From NCBI GenBank assembly GCA_030770425.1, contig JASJFT010000177.1:1-64000 (forward strand): DNA of 64,000 nt, written 5' to 3'. The position numbers and the translations under genes were made by a program. Shown here piece by piece: positions 43,525 to 54,509 of this stretch (its first letter is position 1; the number at the start of each line of letters is the position of its first letter). Source of the stretch: Darksidea phi (lineage: Eukaryota > Ascomycota > Dothideomycetes > Pleosporales > Lentitheciaceae). The notes under the pieces were generated by a model. It did no database searches. It saw only the letters and a program-made list of their open reading frames with translations, and had not been told where the DNA came from.

Positions 43525-45985
43525 ATGCGCCCGCTCCGGCTGTTACTGTCGCTCTGTACCAGCCTCACCGCCATCACACTACTGCTATACCTTGTATTCG
43601 GCGACCAAAATGAGGAGGAGGAGCAGCTCCGCAGCGCTCCTGCAACAGAGCAGAAGGGCAGATTCAACGCCCTGTTTTCCTTTACATCGCCAGGCTCGCT
43701 CTTCCCGCCCTCCGCTATCATCAGCCTTACCGACGACAATTCTACATTTTTCCTCGCTCGCCCTGCCGCCTTCGGGCCTGCTCTGCCGTCAAGTGGCTTG
43801 AGCGGTGCGCTCTGGGTCGGAAGTGGGTTTGGCGATGATATCATGGGGAGGGGCGAACTGGGCTGTAGCGATGTGCCAGGTTGGAATGATGACGGCGAGA
43901 GCGGTGATTTTCCAGGCCTTCAGGCTGGCTCGAGCAAAGAGACACAGCCCCCAGGAGGACCGCAGGACCTTGGTGATACTCCAGCCTCCAGCGTACCGCA
44001 CGCTCACAATGCAAAGACATCAGGGCACGCCGATATACAATCACTACAGGAAGGCGCCGAGATAGCCGGCAAGGTAGTTTTGTTGAAACGAGGTGGCTGT
44101 GGATTCCTAGAGAAAGTGAATTGGGCTCAAAGACGAGGCGGGGTTGCGCTTATAGTGGGGGATGATGTTCGAGGGGGAGGTCTAGTACGAATGTATGCCC
44201 GTGGCGACACCTCCAATGTCACCATCCCGGCGCTCTTCACATCGCATACGACAGCGCATCTACTTTCCTCGCTACTTCCTTCCGGCGCTCTCTTCCATGA
44301 CCTTTCACCCGAGGATGTGACAAAGCTCAAACTTATCAAAAGCGGAAAGGGAGGGAAAAACAACAATCAGAATAAATCGGGCAGAAAGCAGGAGAAAGGT
44401 GCCCGCCCCATAACTTCACCACGTGTTCCAAAAGCAAAACAGACTGGGAAAGCCACGAGTGGAAACTCAGTAGGCATGGAGAGAGCAGGCAGCTCGCAAG
44501 GCACAAGCTGGTTTGATTCGCTCCTATCCGTTTTCGGGTTCGGAAACAGGATCAGAACTATTTCCAACGATGATAGTCGAAGGCCTCCGAGCAGCGGAAA
44601 GCTCAATTGGGTATTGGGAGAGGAACAGCAAAAACCCGTGAGGACGCAGACCGCGATAGGAAAGGCCCCATCGAGTCCTACACTAGGCGATTTCGTTATT
44701 GGTGAGCAGGATTGGCGCGATACAGCTCTACTGCCACAGTCAACCCCAACGAGCACTCCACAGAAGCAGAGCCCTACTCTGGAAAACAAAACCAAAGGCG
44801 GCAGCGTTCTGCCCAGTAGTGGCGAATATACCAAGGAAAACACACGAGACAGCAGCGGATGGTTCAGCAAGCTATTGGGTGGTAGGAGAGATGGCTCAGA
44901 GGTCGACACGGACTATAACGGAAGCGGCACCACATCCACGGCAGATGCTCATTCCCAATACGATGGCGACTCGCCTGATGGCCTTGAACGGCACGAAGGC
45001 CTGTGGGTCACACTCACTCCCACCAACATGTCAACAAGCCCATTCTTCGATACGCTACTTGTCTTAGTCGTAAGTCCGCTCGTCACGCTGACAGTTGTAT
45101 ACGCACTACTTATCCTTCGATCTCGTATCCGACGCCGACGCTGGAGAGCTCCAAAATCGCTGGTAGAACGTCTGCCTATACGGACGTACCATACCATCAG
45201 CGATAGCAGCCCTTCGGCCACGCCCAACGCGTCATCACCTAGCACTCCGCTTCTCCAACACTCCCCACCCCAACCAGTGTTCTCACCCTCACGACCTCGC
45301 TCTCGAACCGAATCTGAAGTACCCGCAACATCATCTTCTTTCCTCCAGCCAAACCGTACGCCCGAGGAAGAAAAGCGGGAGTCTGGTTTGGCCGCGTGGA
45401 GACGGCGTTATGGAGGTAGGCAAAAAGAGTGCGTTGTCTGCCTAGAAGAGTACGAGGACGGTGTCAGTCAAGTCATGAGCCTGCCATGTGGCCATGAATT
45501 CCACGCAGATTGCATGTGAGTAGCGTACCAACCCATGTGTCTCGCTTACTGATCTGGTTGTTCGCAGAACGCCATGGCTTGTTACTCGGCGGCGGACCTG
45601 CCCGATCTGCAAAGGCGACGTTGTCCGCTCCTTGTCGCAATCGTACCATGATCGAACTATGTCTGCAATCCAAGCTCGATTCCACGACGAGGTAGATGAG
45701 ATCCAGGCGCAAGCGGCGGAGACTCGTAACGACTCGCCCTCCGCTTCGCGACCACTTCCAATGTCATCTGACGGTCTCGCTGCTGACATGGAAGCCAATT
45801 GGACAGACGAGGATGACGGGCGAGGCCGAGATATCTCACAGCGGCAAGGTGTTGACCTCAGCAGCTCGTTGAGGGATGTTAGCTCGTCTGTTGTCACAAC
45901 GTTATGGCGCGGCTTCGAGGTTGTGGGGATAGCAACTGGTCTTCAGCGGCGTTCCAGCGGAGAGGAGGTCGACAGGGACCGATGA
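43525..45985 (+). CDS. PA-TM-RING transmembrane E3 ubiquitin ligase
   Basis: Membrane-bound RING-H2 ubiquitin ligase of the PA-TM-RING type (RNF13-like), probably at endosome/vacuole membranes. Two exons around intron 45516-45567 give 802 residues. Layout: N-terminal hydrophobic segment (about 4-25, signal or anchor); protease-associated domain about 170-265 (GKVVLLKRGGCGFLEKV, GGVALIVGDD, TIPALFTSHTTAHLL); long Lys/Gly/Ser-rich linker; second membrane helix about 505-530; RING-H2 at about 636-680 (CVVCLEEYED, LPCGHEFHADC, CPIC) with the C-x-H-x2-H ligands complete. The intron cuts the RING after the sixth ligand and splicing gives DCITPWL. The C-terminal 120 residues are acidic and disordered. 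The start chosen is the Met just before the hydrophobic segment. Confidence 0.88.
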
Positions 45986-46325
45986 TTGCGTGTTTGTTGT
46001 TATCACTAACGGTTGGGACTGTCATGTATGCATTGCACCGGAGTACCTGGAGGGTTGCGTTTGGAAGGGAAGGATACCATGGGCATTGGGAAATAGGGAA
46101 TCGTAATGCCCGCGTTGTGAGGGTTTGGAATCGAACCAACTCAATTATTATGGCTGGGGGCTATCACGCTTCTCTCTCCACTTTACCAGAAATACTTCCT
46201 CTCCAGTTCGCCATTGTGCTTTTCTTCACTCCTTCATCTCTTGATTACGTTCGAGGATGGAAACCCGAAACTTTTGCATTTTACATCTACAGCAACGGTT
46301 TTGCCGCAATACAGCACCCGACAAT
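45986..46325. other. Short region between convergent genes
   Basis: 340 bp of 3' flank. A T-loop-like GGTTCGATTCC on the minus strand at about 46126-46136 has no accompanying tRNA arms. Confidence 0.4.
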
Positions 46326-47169
46326 TCAATGCGGCCAAACGCACAAACCTCCGCAGTCTGCCCCGCCGTTCAACGGATCACAGTCATCTCTCGGGTCATC
46401 ATGGCACACCTGGTTTTTTTCCGGACAACTGAACCCCGCGAAACCGCCACAAATCTTCGTTCCTACGCAAATCCCTAAGCCATCGCACTCTGGGCCACAG
46501 CCGGACTTGTAAGGGTCTTTGATACAAGTATATCCGTCCTTGCAGGCAAGATAGGGACTACCACGGCCGCCGCCACATGGCTCATGTGTTCCGGAAGGTT
46601 TTGGAGTAGGTTTAGGGCGGGTTGTTGTTCTCAGGGTTTCTGCAGCAATCTTGGGGCAGGACTTGGTTGAGTTAATATTCTGGTGTGTATTGAAGGGAAA
46701 GGGGACGAGGGCAGAGCTTACCTGGAGCGCAGGCTTCAAACCACCGCATTTCTGAAAGCACGATTGCTTAGCGGCATTGGCGCAATGGCAGGATTGAGGC
46801 CATGCTTGGATGCAAATTGTCGATTCGCATTCGCAGTCAGGGATGGTGGGCGCAGTGGGGCAGGGCTGCGGGTATCTGTTAGCTGCTTCATTTTATAGAA
46901 GAGAAGAAGAGACAGGAGCGAGGGAGTTTACACGGTAGGTAGGTACGTAGTCCGGGCAACGTTCGTTGCAAAGCGTTTCACGGTCGTTAAGGCAATTGCA
47001 GAGTGTCTGAGATATGGGTGTTAGATAGTGGGATGTTGAGATAGGAGAACCAACTCACGATGGCATCGCTTGCATCGCATTTTACTAGCGGGCATTGACA
47101 TTGCTCTATCGGTGTTGCTTGAGCGTACACTAGTGCTCCTAGAAAGGGGAGGATGAGTAGCGACTTCAT
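46326..47169 (-). CDS. Small secreted cysteine-rich protein
   Basis: Four exons (introns 47058-47007, 46946-46866, 46721-46662) encode 216 residues. The signal peptide (1-17, LLILPFLGALVYAQA) leads into a first Cys-rich half with repeated CxCxxxxC-type spacing (CQCPLVKCDA, LCNCLNDRETLCNERCP, CECESTIC, CHCANAAKQSCFQKC). A short Thr/Pro/Lys linker separates it from a second half ending GGFAGFSCPEKNQVCHDDPR and then DDCDPLNGGADCGGLCV. That C-terminal motif is shared by many fungal secreted proteins of unknown function. The intron 2 donor was chosen to keep phase (GTACCT at 46946). An effector, toxin-like or protease-inhibitor role is possible but unproven; the even Cys spacing suggests extensive disulfides. 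Confidence 0.75.
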
Positions 47170-48571
47170 CGTTGGGGTTCAGAAGCCAGTCCAGCGAAGC
47201 AGTTGTTGAAGAACGAAAAAACCTGCTTGTAGATCGTTTTATGCTAGTGTAACACTGTGCCTTCGTCTTCGTCAACGTTCTCCGCCTTGTGTTGCCGTAC
47301 CTGCATTCACGGTATTGGCAAACTTTCTTAACGAGCGGCAGGTGTCGGCACGTAGAAGTGACCAAAATATCATACCTTCCATACATCCTTTATACCACTG
47401 TCCCAACGCTTAAAACCAAGCCACATAAAGCAAGTACAAATTGCCATCGCGAATCCCTTGGCCCAGTGAGTGCATCACGAACCCGTCAAATTCCCTGTTT
47501 GCGACGCCCCATTGCTAGAAGGGGTTATTGAACCCTAACCGAAAACACCGTTGCATTCCAGACGAAATGAACGTTGAAGCGCTTGGTCCCATCGGGTGGA
47601 CGTGGTACCAGGGTGGTTGAAGAGTGCTGACGCAGGGAAATGAATTAAACGAAGTGATGTCTAAAAATAGGTTCAGAGGATCGTGTAGGTAACTATCGTA
47701 TATAGTCTGGGTCTAAGGCACTCCGCAAAAGATACCCTGGCCTTCCCTTTGGGGATCGGCGTGGGTCGGGAACAGTGCACCCTTTCTTACGAACGTCTGC
47801 GGATAGATATCAGATATTTGAATTATGCTAAGGTTAGCTATTAGATCATCATGTGAGAGAAGTTTCACAAGCCGTGTTGTTGAGGGCGGGCCATGCTAGG
47901 GTCAAGCATCGAAAAGGCAATATATCGTATTCCTCGGTACGGAGCATCCATCGAGCTAGTACCTTAATTCTGTCCTGGTAAATAGGCACATCAGACCGGG
48001 TAATTGATGATTTGACCGGCTTTCTTCTAGAGCGCTCCTTGGAAAGCTTCCTTGCATACCTTGGACATTTGGGCACTTTACTTGACATATTTGTTGCACA
48101 AATCCAGGGAGTTTTACTGTTCACGACCGCAGCGGAGAAGCAGCTGACAAGAAGACTACAGGACATCACACAGGAATGCAGGATTGACGGAAGCTCGGGG
48201 GAAGTAAAATATAACCTTACTATAAGTTCGCTCGTATCGCGATGGATGTGCACTCTCCCTCGCGCTTTCGCATCTCGTGTTTGCCCTTAATAATGCACTC
48301 CCTGTCGTATCTACTCTAGTTGCTGAGAGCCTTCGGTCCACGTGGAATATGCAGACGTAGAATGAATTGCATAACACATTGTGTCCAAGGTCGTTTCATA
48401 ATCCACTTGAGCTTGGCGGGACACGAACAAGAATTGTTGCCGTGTATCCGAGAAGTAATACCATGTACAAGCGTAGCCGTGAATTCGAGTATGGAAATAT
48501 GCTTAGCTCTCAACCTTGAGCACCTCCTGGTCCATCCAAACGCCACTCCAATGCTTCGAAATACATCCCAC
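47170..48571. other. Intergenic spacer
   Basis: 1.4 kb between the Cys-rich gene start (-) and the PRI2 stop (-). Open frames on both strands at 47849-48290 are about 90-130 codons but share no recognisable domain and mirror each other, so at most one could be real. No further signal. Confidence 0.4.
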
Positions 48572-50206
48572 TTATTCCTCCATCTTCTCACCACTAACAA
48601 CCCCTACATTGCCCTCACCCAAATGCTTGAGTAACCAACTCCTTTTGAAATAAGTATTCGGATGCACAATAGTGTCTAAATCCGTTGCACTCCAACTTCC
48701 CTCATCCCTCACCTTCTTAATCTCCTTCTTGTGTCCATACTCAAACACTCGGTTACAGGCAACATGGTACCGTTGCTTTTGTACATCCTCTCTCACCGTC
48801 TTTAGCACGTCGCGATCTTGGACACCAATGCGTTGGAGGAGGGAGGATAGGTTTTCGGGCGTGAAGGTGCGGTAGGGACAGCCGTGACTTTGGCCCGGGC
48901 CCGGTAGGGGTTCAGTGAGGATCTTTTGACACGAGTAGGGTGTGTAGCCGCGACCTCGACGGTTCGTGTCGCCGCCTACGTCGCCGTAGGCGTAGCGAAT
49001 GTTATATCTGTACTCCTTCTGGAATTTGTCGTCTGTCATTAGTTTGAACGACCGCCTCCAGAATATTATGCATTCTTCGAGGCTGAGACCAATGCCCTTG
49101 AGAAATAGCGTGTATTGCAGACGGCCGTAGTGCTTTAGATGCGAATTGGCACGTAGATTCATGTGCAGATTCTGCATGCAGAGAGGGAAGTTTTGGGAGA
49201 GTGAGTCGATGGCATTGGCATGGATGGAGGAGAGGCCGTCGATGGAGGCGTCGGACGAGGTATATGCTGCTTCAGGGGCGGTGAAAGATTGAGAGAGGTG
49301 GGCGAGGATGGGGGCCAGGCGGTCGTCTTCGTCGAGCCGGGGGAGGGCGCGGGCCGTCAACTGAGTTTTGCATTAGTGCTTGCCTTGCGAAAGGTGCTCG
49401 TTGTAAACGTACTTCAAGAGCATCGTCTAAACGCTTTGCGAATTCGGCCACAACCAAACTCATCTGCTCTCTCTGCGGGACATACGCCTTCCCCTTCTTC
49501 AAAAACACCCTCCTCTGCTCCACCAACTCTGGCACCCGCTCCCAGTCCACCTTACACCAATCTTGCTCCTCCGCCGCGGGAGTCTTCTTCCCCCCCGTCG
49601 CGGCAAGTAATTGTTCTCTCAACTCCCTCTTCTCCGCCTCTCCCACCTCTTCCCACTCCAAATTCAGACTCTTTACAAACTCCTGCCTCTCCTTGAAATC
49701 ATCCTCTTTGTACCTCAGCCTGAATAGCATCGTCTCTAGTCGCGAAAACCGTCTCCGCAGGTCCTCAGTCGAAGAAAACGCGAGGCGCAGTATGAAGTGC
49801 GAATAGTGGTCTTTCTTCCTTTCTTCTTGCAAGGCCTGACTACGTGACGTGTTTGATCGAAGGGGGAGATGTTTGTTCAGGATGCTCGTCATGTATTCGG
49901 CAGTCTCGTCGGGGCTTCGATTGCGGAAGCTGCATGCTTCGAGCTCAGAGAGGACTGACATAACTAGTCAGTACACGCGATGCCACTGCTACACTCTGCT
50001 TGATTGAGATGTATACCCTTCAACCGATTGATGGCCCACGTCTCAAACTCCTCGAGCGTGATCTCAGCCGTGGGCGGCAGTGCGTAAAAGTTCAGGCGAT
50101 GCTCGTAATGTTGCTGCACGAATTCCGCCTTCGCAAATTGTTTCTTCTTGTGATCAATGTTTGCGCGCCTTTTTGCGTCGACTCGAGAGTAATCATGGCG
50201 GATCAT
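48572..50206 (-). CDS. PRI2: DNA primase large subunit
   Basis: Regulatory, iron-sulfur subunit of the DNA polymerase alpha-primase complex, which starts RNA-DNA primers at replication origins and Okazaki fragments. Three exons (introns 50016-49955 and 49412-49361) give 506 residues, matching the family. The N-terminal helical domain includes HRLNFYALPP and TWAINRLKVLSELEACSFR; the C-terminal domain carries the four cluster ligands Cys305 (FPLCMQNLH), Cys388 (PYSCQKIL), Cys405 (HGCPYRTF) and Cys446 (HVACNRVFE). The RNA-DNA binding stretch LKHYGRLQYTLFLKGIGLSL is intact. The first intron was closed at the acceptor giving RLKVLSELEAC. All key residues are present, so the protein should be functional. 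Confidence 0.95.
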
Positions 50207-50482
50207 GCTTGCTGTGCTTTGTGTTTGTAGTTTGCTGAATGGAGTGTTCGCGGTGGGCGTAAAGTGGATTCACGAAACGACGCGACGCGTTGACGCGCCC
50301 CAGATCACGCTAGTGCTCACTTATGTAGCCCGCGCGTCTTACCCTGCCCCACAACCCTGCACTGTTTCATAAACAACGAGAGGGATGATCTAGGCCGTGT
50401 CTATTGTCTCTGTGTCGATCTACTGATGTCTAGTAAGAAAAAGAGCGTGTGTGCGTTGACGATCTATCTCGTGGGCCCTCCA

Positions 50483-51671
50483 TTAAACAAGCAGATCACC
50501 GAGAGCATCGACATATGCCAGCGGCACCGTCTGCGCTCCCTCCGACAGAAATTCTTCCTTCTTGCTCACTCCAGTCAGGACAGCTAACGTTCCACCCAAT
50601 TTCCCGTCAATGCCGAACTGGATATCCGTGTTCATCCTGTCGCCAACCATGCACGTTCTGCTTCGGTCGAACTGGAATTTGCCTTCAATAGCATCCATCA
50701 TTGCCTGACTGGGCTTGCCCAGAGACAAAGGCTCCCGTCCAATTGCCTTGGCGAGACCCGCACCGCTTGATCCGGCGCCCGGGAAGAGAGTGCGCGCCAT
50801 GGGAAGCGAACTGTCAATATTGGTCGCTAGATACACTGCGCCACGCTGGAGGTACTGGAAGGCAATCGCTGTCTTCAGGTAGTTCGAGTGGAAGTCCAAC
50901 CCACTGAGTACGATGCCTACATCCGGATCCAACAGCTTTCCATTGGAGATATTTTCAAAATCTTCTGGTTCGATGTCGCGACGGTAGGCGGGGTCTGTAC
51001 CGCCGATGTGTGGAACACCCTCCGAATCTAATTCCTGCTCAATACCAGTCTCGCCGAGCACGAAAACCTTGTTTTTCGGAGCCGGAAGCTTCAGGATGCG
51101 AGCGATGTAGACGGCGGCGCTGTACGAGGATCCGAAGATTTCGTCCTGAACGGTGGGTTAGCTGTCGTTCAACACGCTACAAGGCTCCACACACGACTTT
51201 AGCAGGAATGCCCAGCTGGTCAAACTTCTTCTTGTAGTCCGCTCGCGATTTCGTGCTGTTGTTGGTTACAAAGACAAGCTGCTTGCCTAACAACGTTGTT
51301 AACGGAGGAGCGAAGGACCGCTGGCCAGAACCTCCAGGATATACCTGCCTTTACTCCTTAAGAACTCCAACGTCTCCGGAACCTTGTCATATACGTGATC
51401 GCCGGACCAGAGGACGCCTATCCTTCTTCACAATCAGTGGAACCGCCCTCTAGAGATCCATTCGTCCAAGGTGCAGCTGACAAGTCCCCTATTGTAGAGC
51501 TCGTCGGACCGGAGAAGAATAACACACACCATCGCAATCGAACAGGAAGACCTTCACCGCTCCGTCAGTCCGGCGGCATCTGAGCTATCGGTCTATAGTA
51601 CTCACATCAAATCTAGAGAGGAATTCCTCAATGCCGGCCCTGTCGCCGGTGAGATACTTCGACTGCCCCAT
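50483..51671 (-). CDS. PHO13: HAD phosphatase, PHO13 / phosphoglycolate phosphatase type
   Basis: Cytosolic haloacid-dehalogenase phosphatase (4-nitrophenylphosphatase group), which clears phosphoglycolate and side products of glycolysis in its best-studied relatives. Five exons encode 303 residues. Motif [13 protein letters not shown] has the nucleophile and acid/base Asp, motif II is [10 protein letters not shown], the cap region includes [19 protein letters not shown], and motifs III/IV are GKPSQ (Lys) and [13 protein letters not shown]. Introns: 51605-51552, 51529-51418, 51348-51287, 51194-51146. The third reads only as a GC-AG intron (AAAG|GCAGGT … TTAG), because no GT donor restores the frame [13 protein letters not shown]. 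The DxDG motif is itself split by intron 2. It lies 216 bp downstream of the aminopeptidase gene on the same strand. Confidence 0.9.
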
Positions 51672-51887
51672 TCTTTAATATACAGAGCTTCTTCCTCCAG
51701 TAGCGGAATTTGAGTGTGAGAGAATTCACGATTGCACGGTAAGACAGGCTGACACAGAAAAACATATTTGGTGGGGTGCTTGGCGCTGCGTCGGGAAGGT
51801 CCGAGTCAGAAGCACATCACCCCCGCACGTTCCGGTACCTGGCGAGGCTATCTACACGTGCTGCACAGCTCTACAGTTTGGGGCAAG

Positions 51888-53580
51888 TCAGTCGACAATA
51901 ATCTTTTTCTCCAGCTCGTCGAAGTTCTGGAAGAAGCTCTCAAACAGGTTGACAGCATGCTCAACATCGTGCGCACCCCCAGTCTCCCGGATACTGTGCA
52001 TGCTGAGTTGAGGGTTGCCCAAGTCTAGCGTTCGGGCTCCCATTGCCGCTGACAGCATAGGCCCGATGGTGCTACCGCACGAAGAATCATTGCGAACTAC
52101 GAACATCTGCAGCGGGACGCCTTCTTTCACCGACGAGAGGCTGGACGAAGCAGCCGTTGCACGTCGCGCTGCTTCCTGCAGCAGCACTATTCCCGGTGAG
52201 TTCGTGGCATACCTTGCGTTGGCATTGATCTTGATCACAGTTCCCTTATTCATTTCCGGTCTATGCTGGGCCTCATACTTGCCGGGGTAGTTGGGGTGCA
52301 CGGAGTGAGCCATGTCCGCAGAAATGAGGAACGAAGTCGCAAGTGTCTGCTCATAAGCTGTTGCAGTATCGGCGTCCAGCTTATCGTAGGACTTGTCTGA
52401 ATTGTCCGAATCCAAAGCGGGCAGCACCGAGAGACGTCGAATGACTGCGGGCAGCAGGTTGGAATCGGCGCCCTGGGCTGTCTGGCTACCAATTTCCTCG
52501 TGGTCGAACAAGGCAATCAAACGAACAGTCGAGTCCTTGTCAAGAGAGGAAGACGATGCAAGGCTCTTGATCAGACCCTCAATGCTGCAGTAGGACATCA
52601 TCAAGTTGTCCAATCGTGGCGAGAAGATGAGCTCGTTGTTCAGTCCACCGATTACAGATTTTTGGGTGTCGTAAAGAACCATCTCGAAATCCAGAATATC
52701 AGTCGGCTCAGCCCCAACCTCGTCTGCAATGATATCGACGATGTACGGGTGGTGTCGGTGGAGGGGGGTCGCGAGTGGCTCAAAGGGGCCATCCTTCTTC
52801 TCCTCATCTTTCGGCTCCTCGGTCTTGCCCTGCCTGTTGAGCTCGGCAGCGACTAGGCCAGCAATGGGAAACAGCTGGGTCTCTTTGTTGAATTGGAAAT
52901 TCTCCTGGCGTTCAAGATGGATGGCCAGAGTGGGAACGCGTAGTATAGGCCGCTCCACTTTGGCCAGCCTTTGCTCAATGTTGCCCTGCTTTGTCTTGAC
53001 CATGACCCGCCCAGCGATGGACAAGTCTCGGTCGAACCAAGTATGCCAGAGACCGCCGCCGTATGTCTCGCAGGCCACCTGCAGGAACCCGTCACTCTGA
53101 CGCTTCGAAAGGGGCTTGATGCGAAGACACGGCGAGTCGGTGTGCGCACCGATCATACCAATGGGGTTGCCGGCCCTCCACTTATTGCCGATGGCAAAGG
53201 CCACGATAGAGGAGCCATTGCGCGTGAGATAGTATTTTCCGCCGGGTTGCAGGGTAGATGCCCACGAGTCTCGCTCCTGCAAGGTGACAGGCTGGTCAGC
53301 GCTTTGTTCACGACCCTGTTAACTATACGAAGCGATGGGGGACTTCAAAGGTACAGCTCGCGTATAGCGTGCAATCCTATAGAGGAGCGGCATAACTGAC
53401 CTTAATCTGCTTGAAGCCCGCCTTCTCCAGCCGCTCTTTGGCTGATTTCACAGCATGGAAGGCTATGGCAGTCAACGACGGAGCTGTTCATACAGAAAAT
53501 CCGGGAAGCATACGGGTAGGCGAGGCATTGACGAAGGATAGGAAGTCCTCGGCAGCCGCGAGCGACGGCTTGGTAGACAT
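51888..53580 (-). CDS. Aspartyl aminopeptidase (M18 family)
   Basis: Zinc metallopeptidase that removes N-terminal Asp/Glu, in yeast a vacuolar cargo of the Cvt pathway (Ape4). Three exons (introns 53513-53463 and 53400-53277) encode 505 residues. Metal and catalytic motifs are complete: IGAHTDSPCLRIKP (His ligand), PRLDNLM (Asp), LFDHEEIGSQTAQGA (Glu pair), SADMAHSVHPNY (Asp) and RETGGAHDVEHA (His). The N-terminal SPTPFHAVKSAKERLEKAGF is typical. The start used is MSTKPSLAAAEDF at 53580; an in-frame ATG at 53700 would add about 40 residues including an eight-Thr run and Arg residues. Confidence 0.93.
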
Positions 53581-54509
53581 AGTGCGTGCAACACGAGACA
53601 GGACGGGCAGTGCAGTGGTGGTGGTGGTGGTGGTGGTAGCAGTGCAGCAGGTTGGCCTCAGGCGTGGTAGTGCAGCTCGGAAGGGCACGCCTCTGGGCAT
53701 GGGAGTGGTCGTGAGGTCTGCAAGAGGGCCGGGCCTTTGGCGGGGTGCGAAGAGAGAGGCAGGTGCAGGGCCAACCGGTCGCCCCTGCCACGACCAGGGG
53801 TTGCTGGGGAAGCTGCGATTGGCTGGCGGGGCGCGGGCACGCGTTGAGCAGATATCAAAACAGCGACAAGCAAAACATGGGCCCTCTCGACGTGACGAGA
53901 CGCATCTTCACGCTCACCGTCTCCCTCGCGCCGCGCCGCGCCCGCTCACTTATCATCGTCCGCCATCATCTCCGTGTTGCTCTTGTTCCACCCGTTGCGC
54001 GACGCCAGCTCGAGCTCGTCGCCCTGCATCGTCTCGACCGCCGCGCCCTGCCTCCAACCGCCGCCGCCTCCGTTCGTTGCCCAGTGCGGCTCTCCGAAAG
54101 TCAGCGCAGTGACCTCCAAACAAGCAGGAGGAGTCCTGCCACAGCACCCCGCCGACCACCTGCACGCAAACACAAATTCCGTCCCTGCGATGCGCACCAC
54201 GTCTGTCTGAAGAGGAGGACACAGCCGATTTCTGTGTGCGCCGACCCGTGCGCTGCGAGGGAGCGGAGGTGACGCCGTCCAAGGGGCTTTCTACAAGCGA
54301 ACCGACTTCACCAGCGCCTTCACCTATTGCGCCTCGTCGGATTCACTCCTACCAAGCGCGCAGCCTTTCGCTTCGCTGGGCAACTCTCGCCTCCATTGGA
54401 GATTCCGTCCTACTTGATCCCGCGCCCCGCCTACTTGCGCGTCCAACCTCCCCACCCGACACCACCACTCTTCAAACAGCAACAATTACGAAACTGCGCA
54501 AACCCCGCC
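53581..54509. promoter_or_regulatory. Divergent promoter, aminopeptidase / CDH1
   Basis: 930 bp between two divergent start codons. It includes the (GTG)n repeat and a GC-rich stretch 53880-54200. Open frames here are chance products of GC-rich leader DNA. No specific factor site was assigned. Confidence 0.5.
53615..53638 (+). repeat. GTG trinucleotide repeat
   Basis: Eight GTG units just upstream of the M18 start; on the minus strand they read as Thr codons in the possible N-terminal extension. Confidence 0.85.

Noticed and set aside
46110..46150. T-loop-like GGTTCGATTCC suggesting a tRNA
   Set aside because: No acceptor stem, D-arm or anticodon arm can be drawn around it on either strand.
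47849..48290. Overlapping frames on both strands in the spacer before PRI2
   Set aside because: No domain, signal peptide or splice logic supports either.
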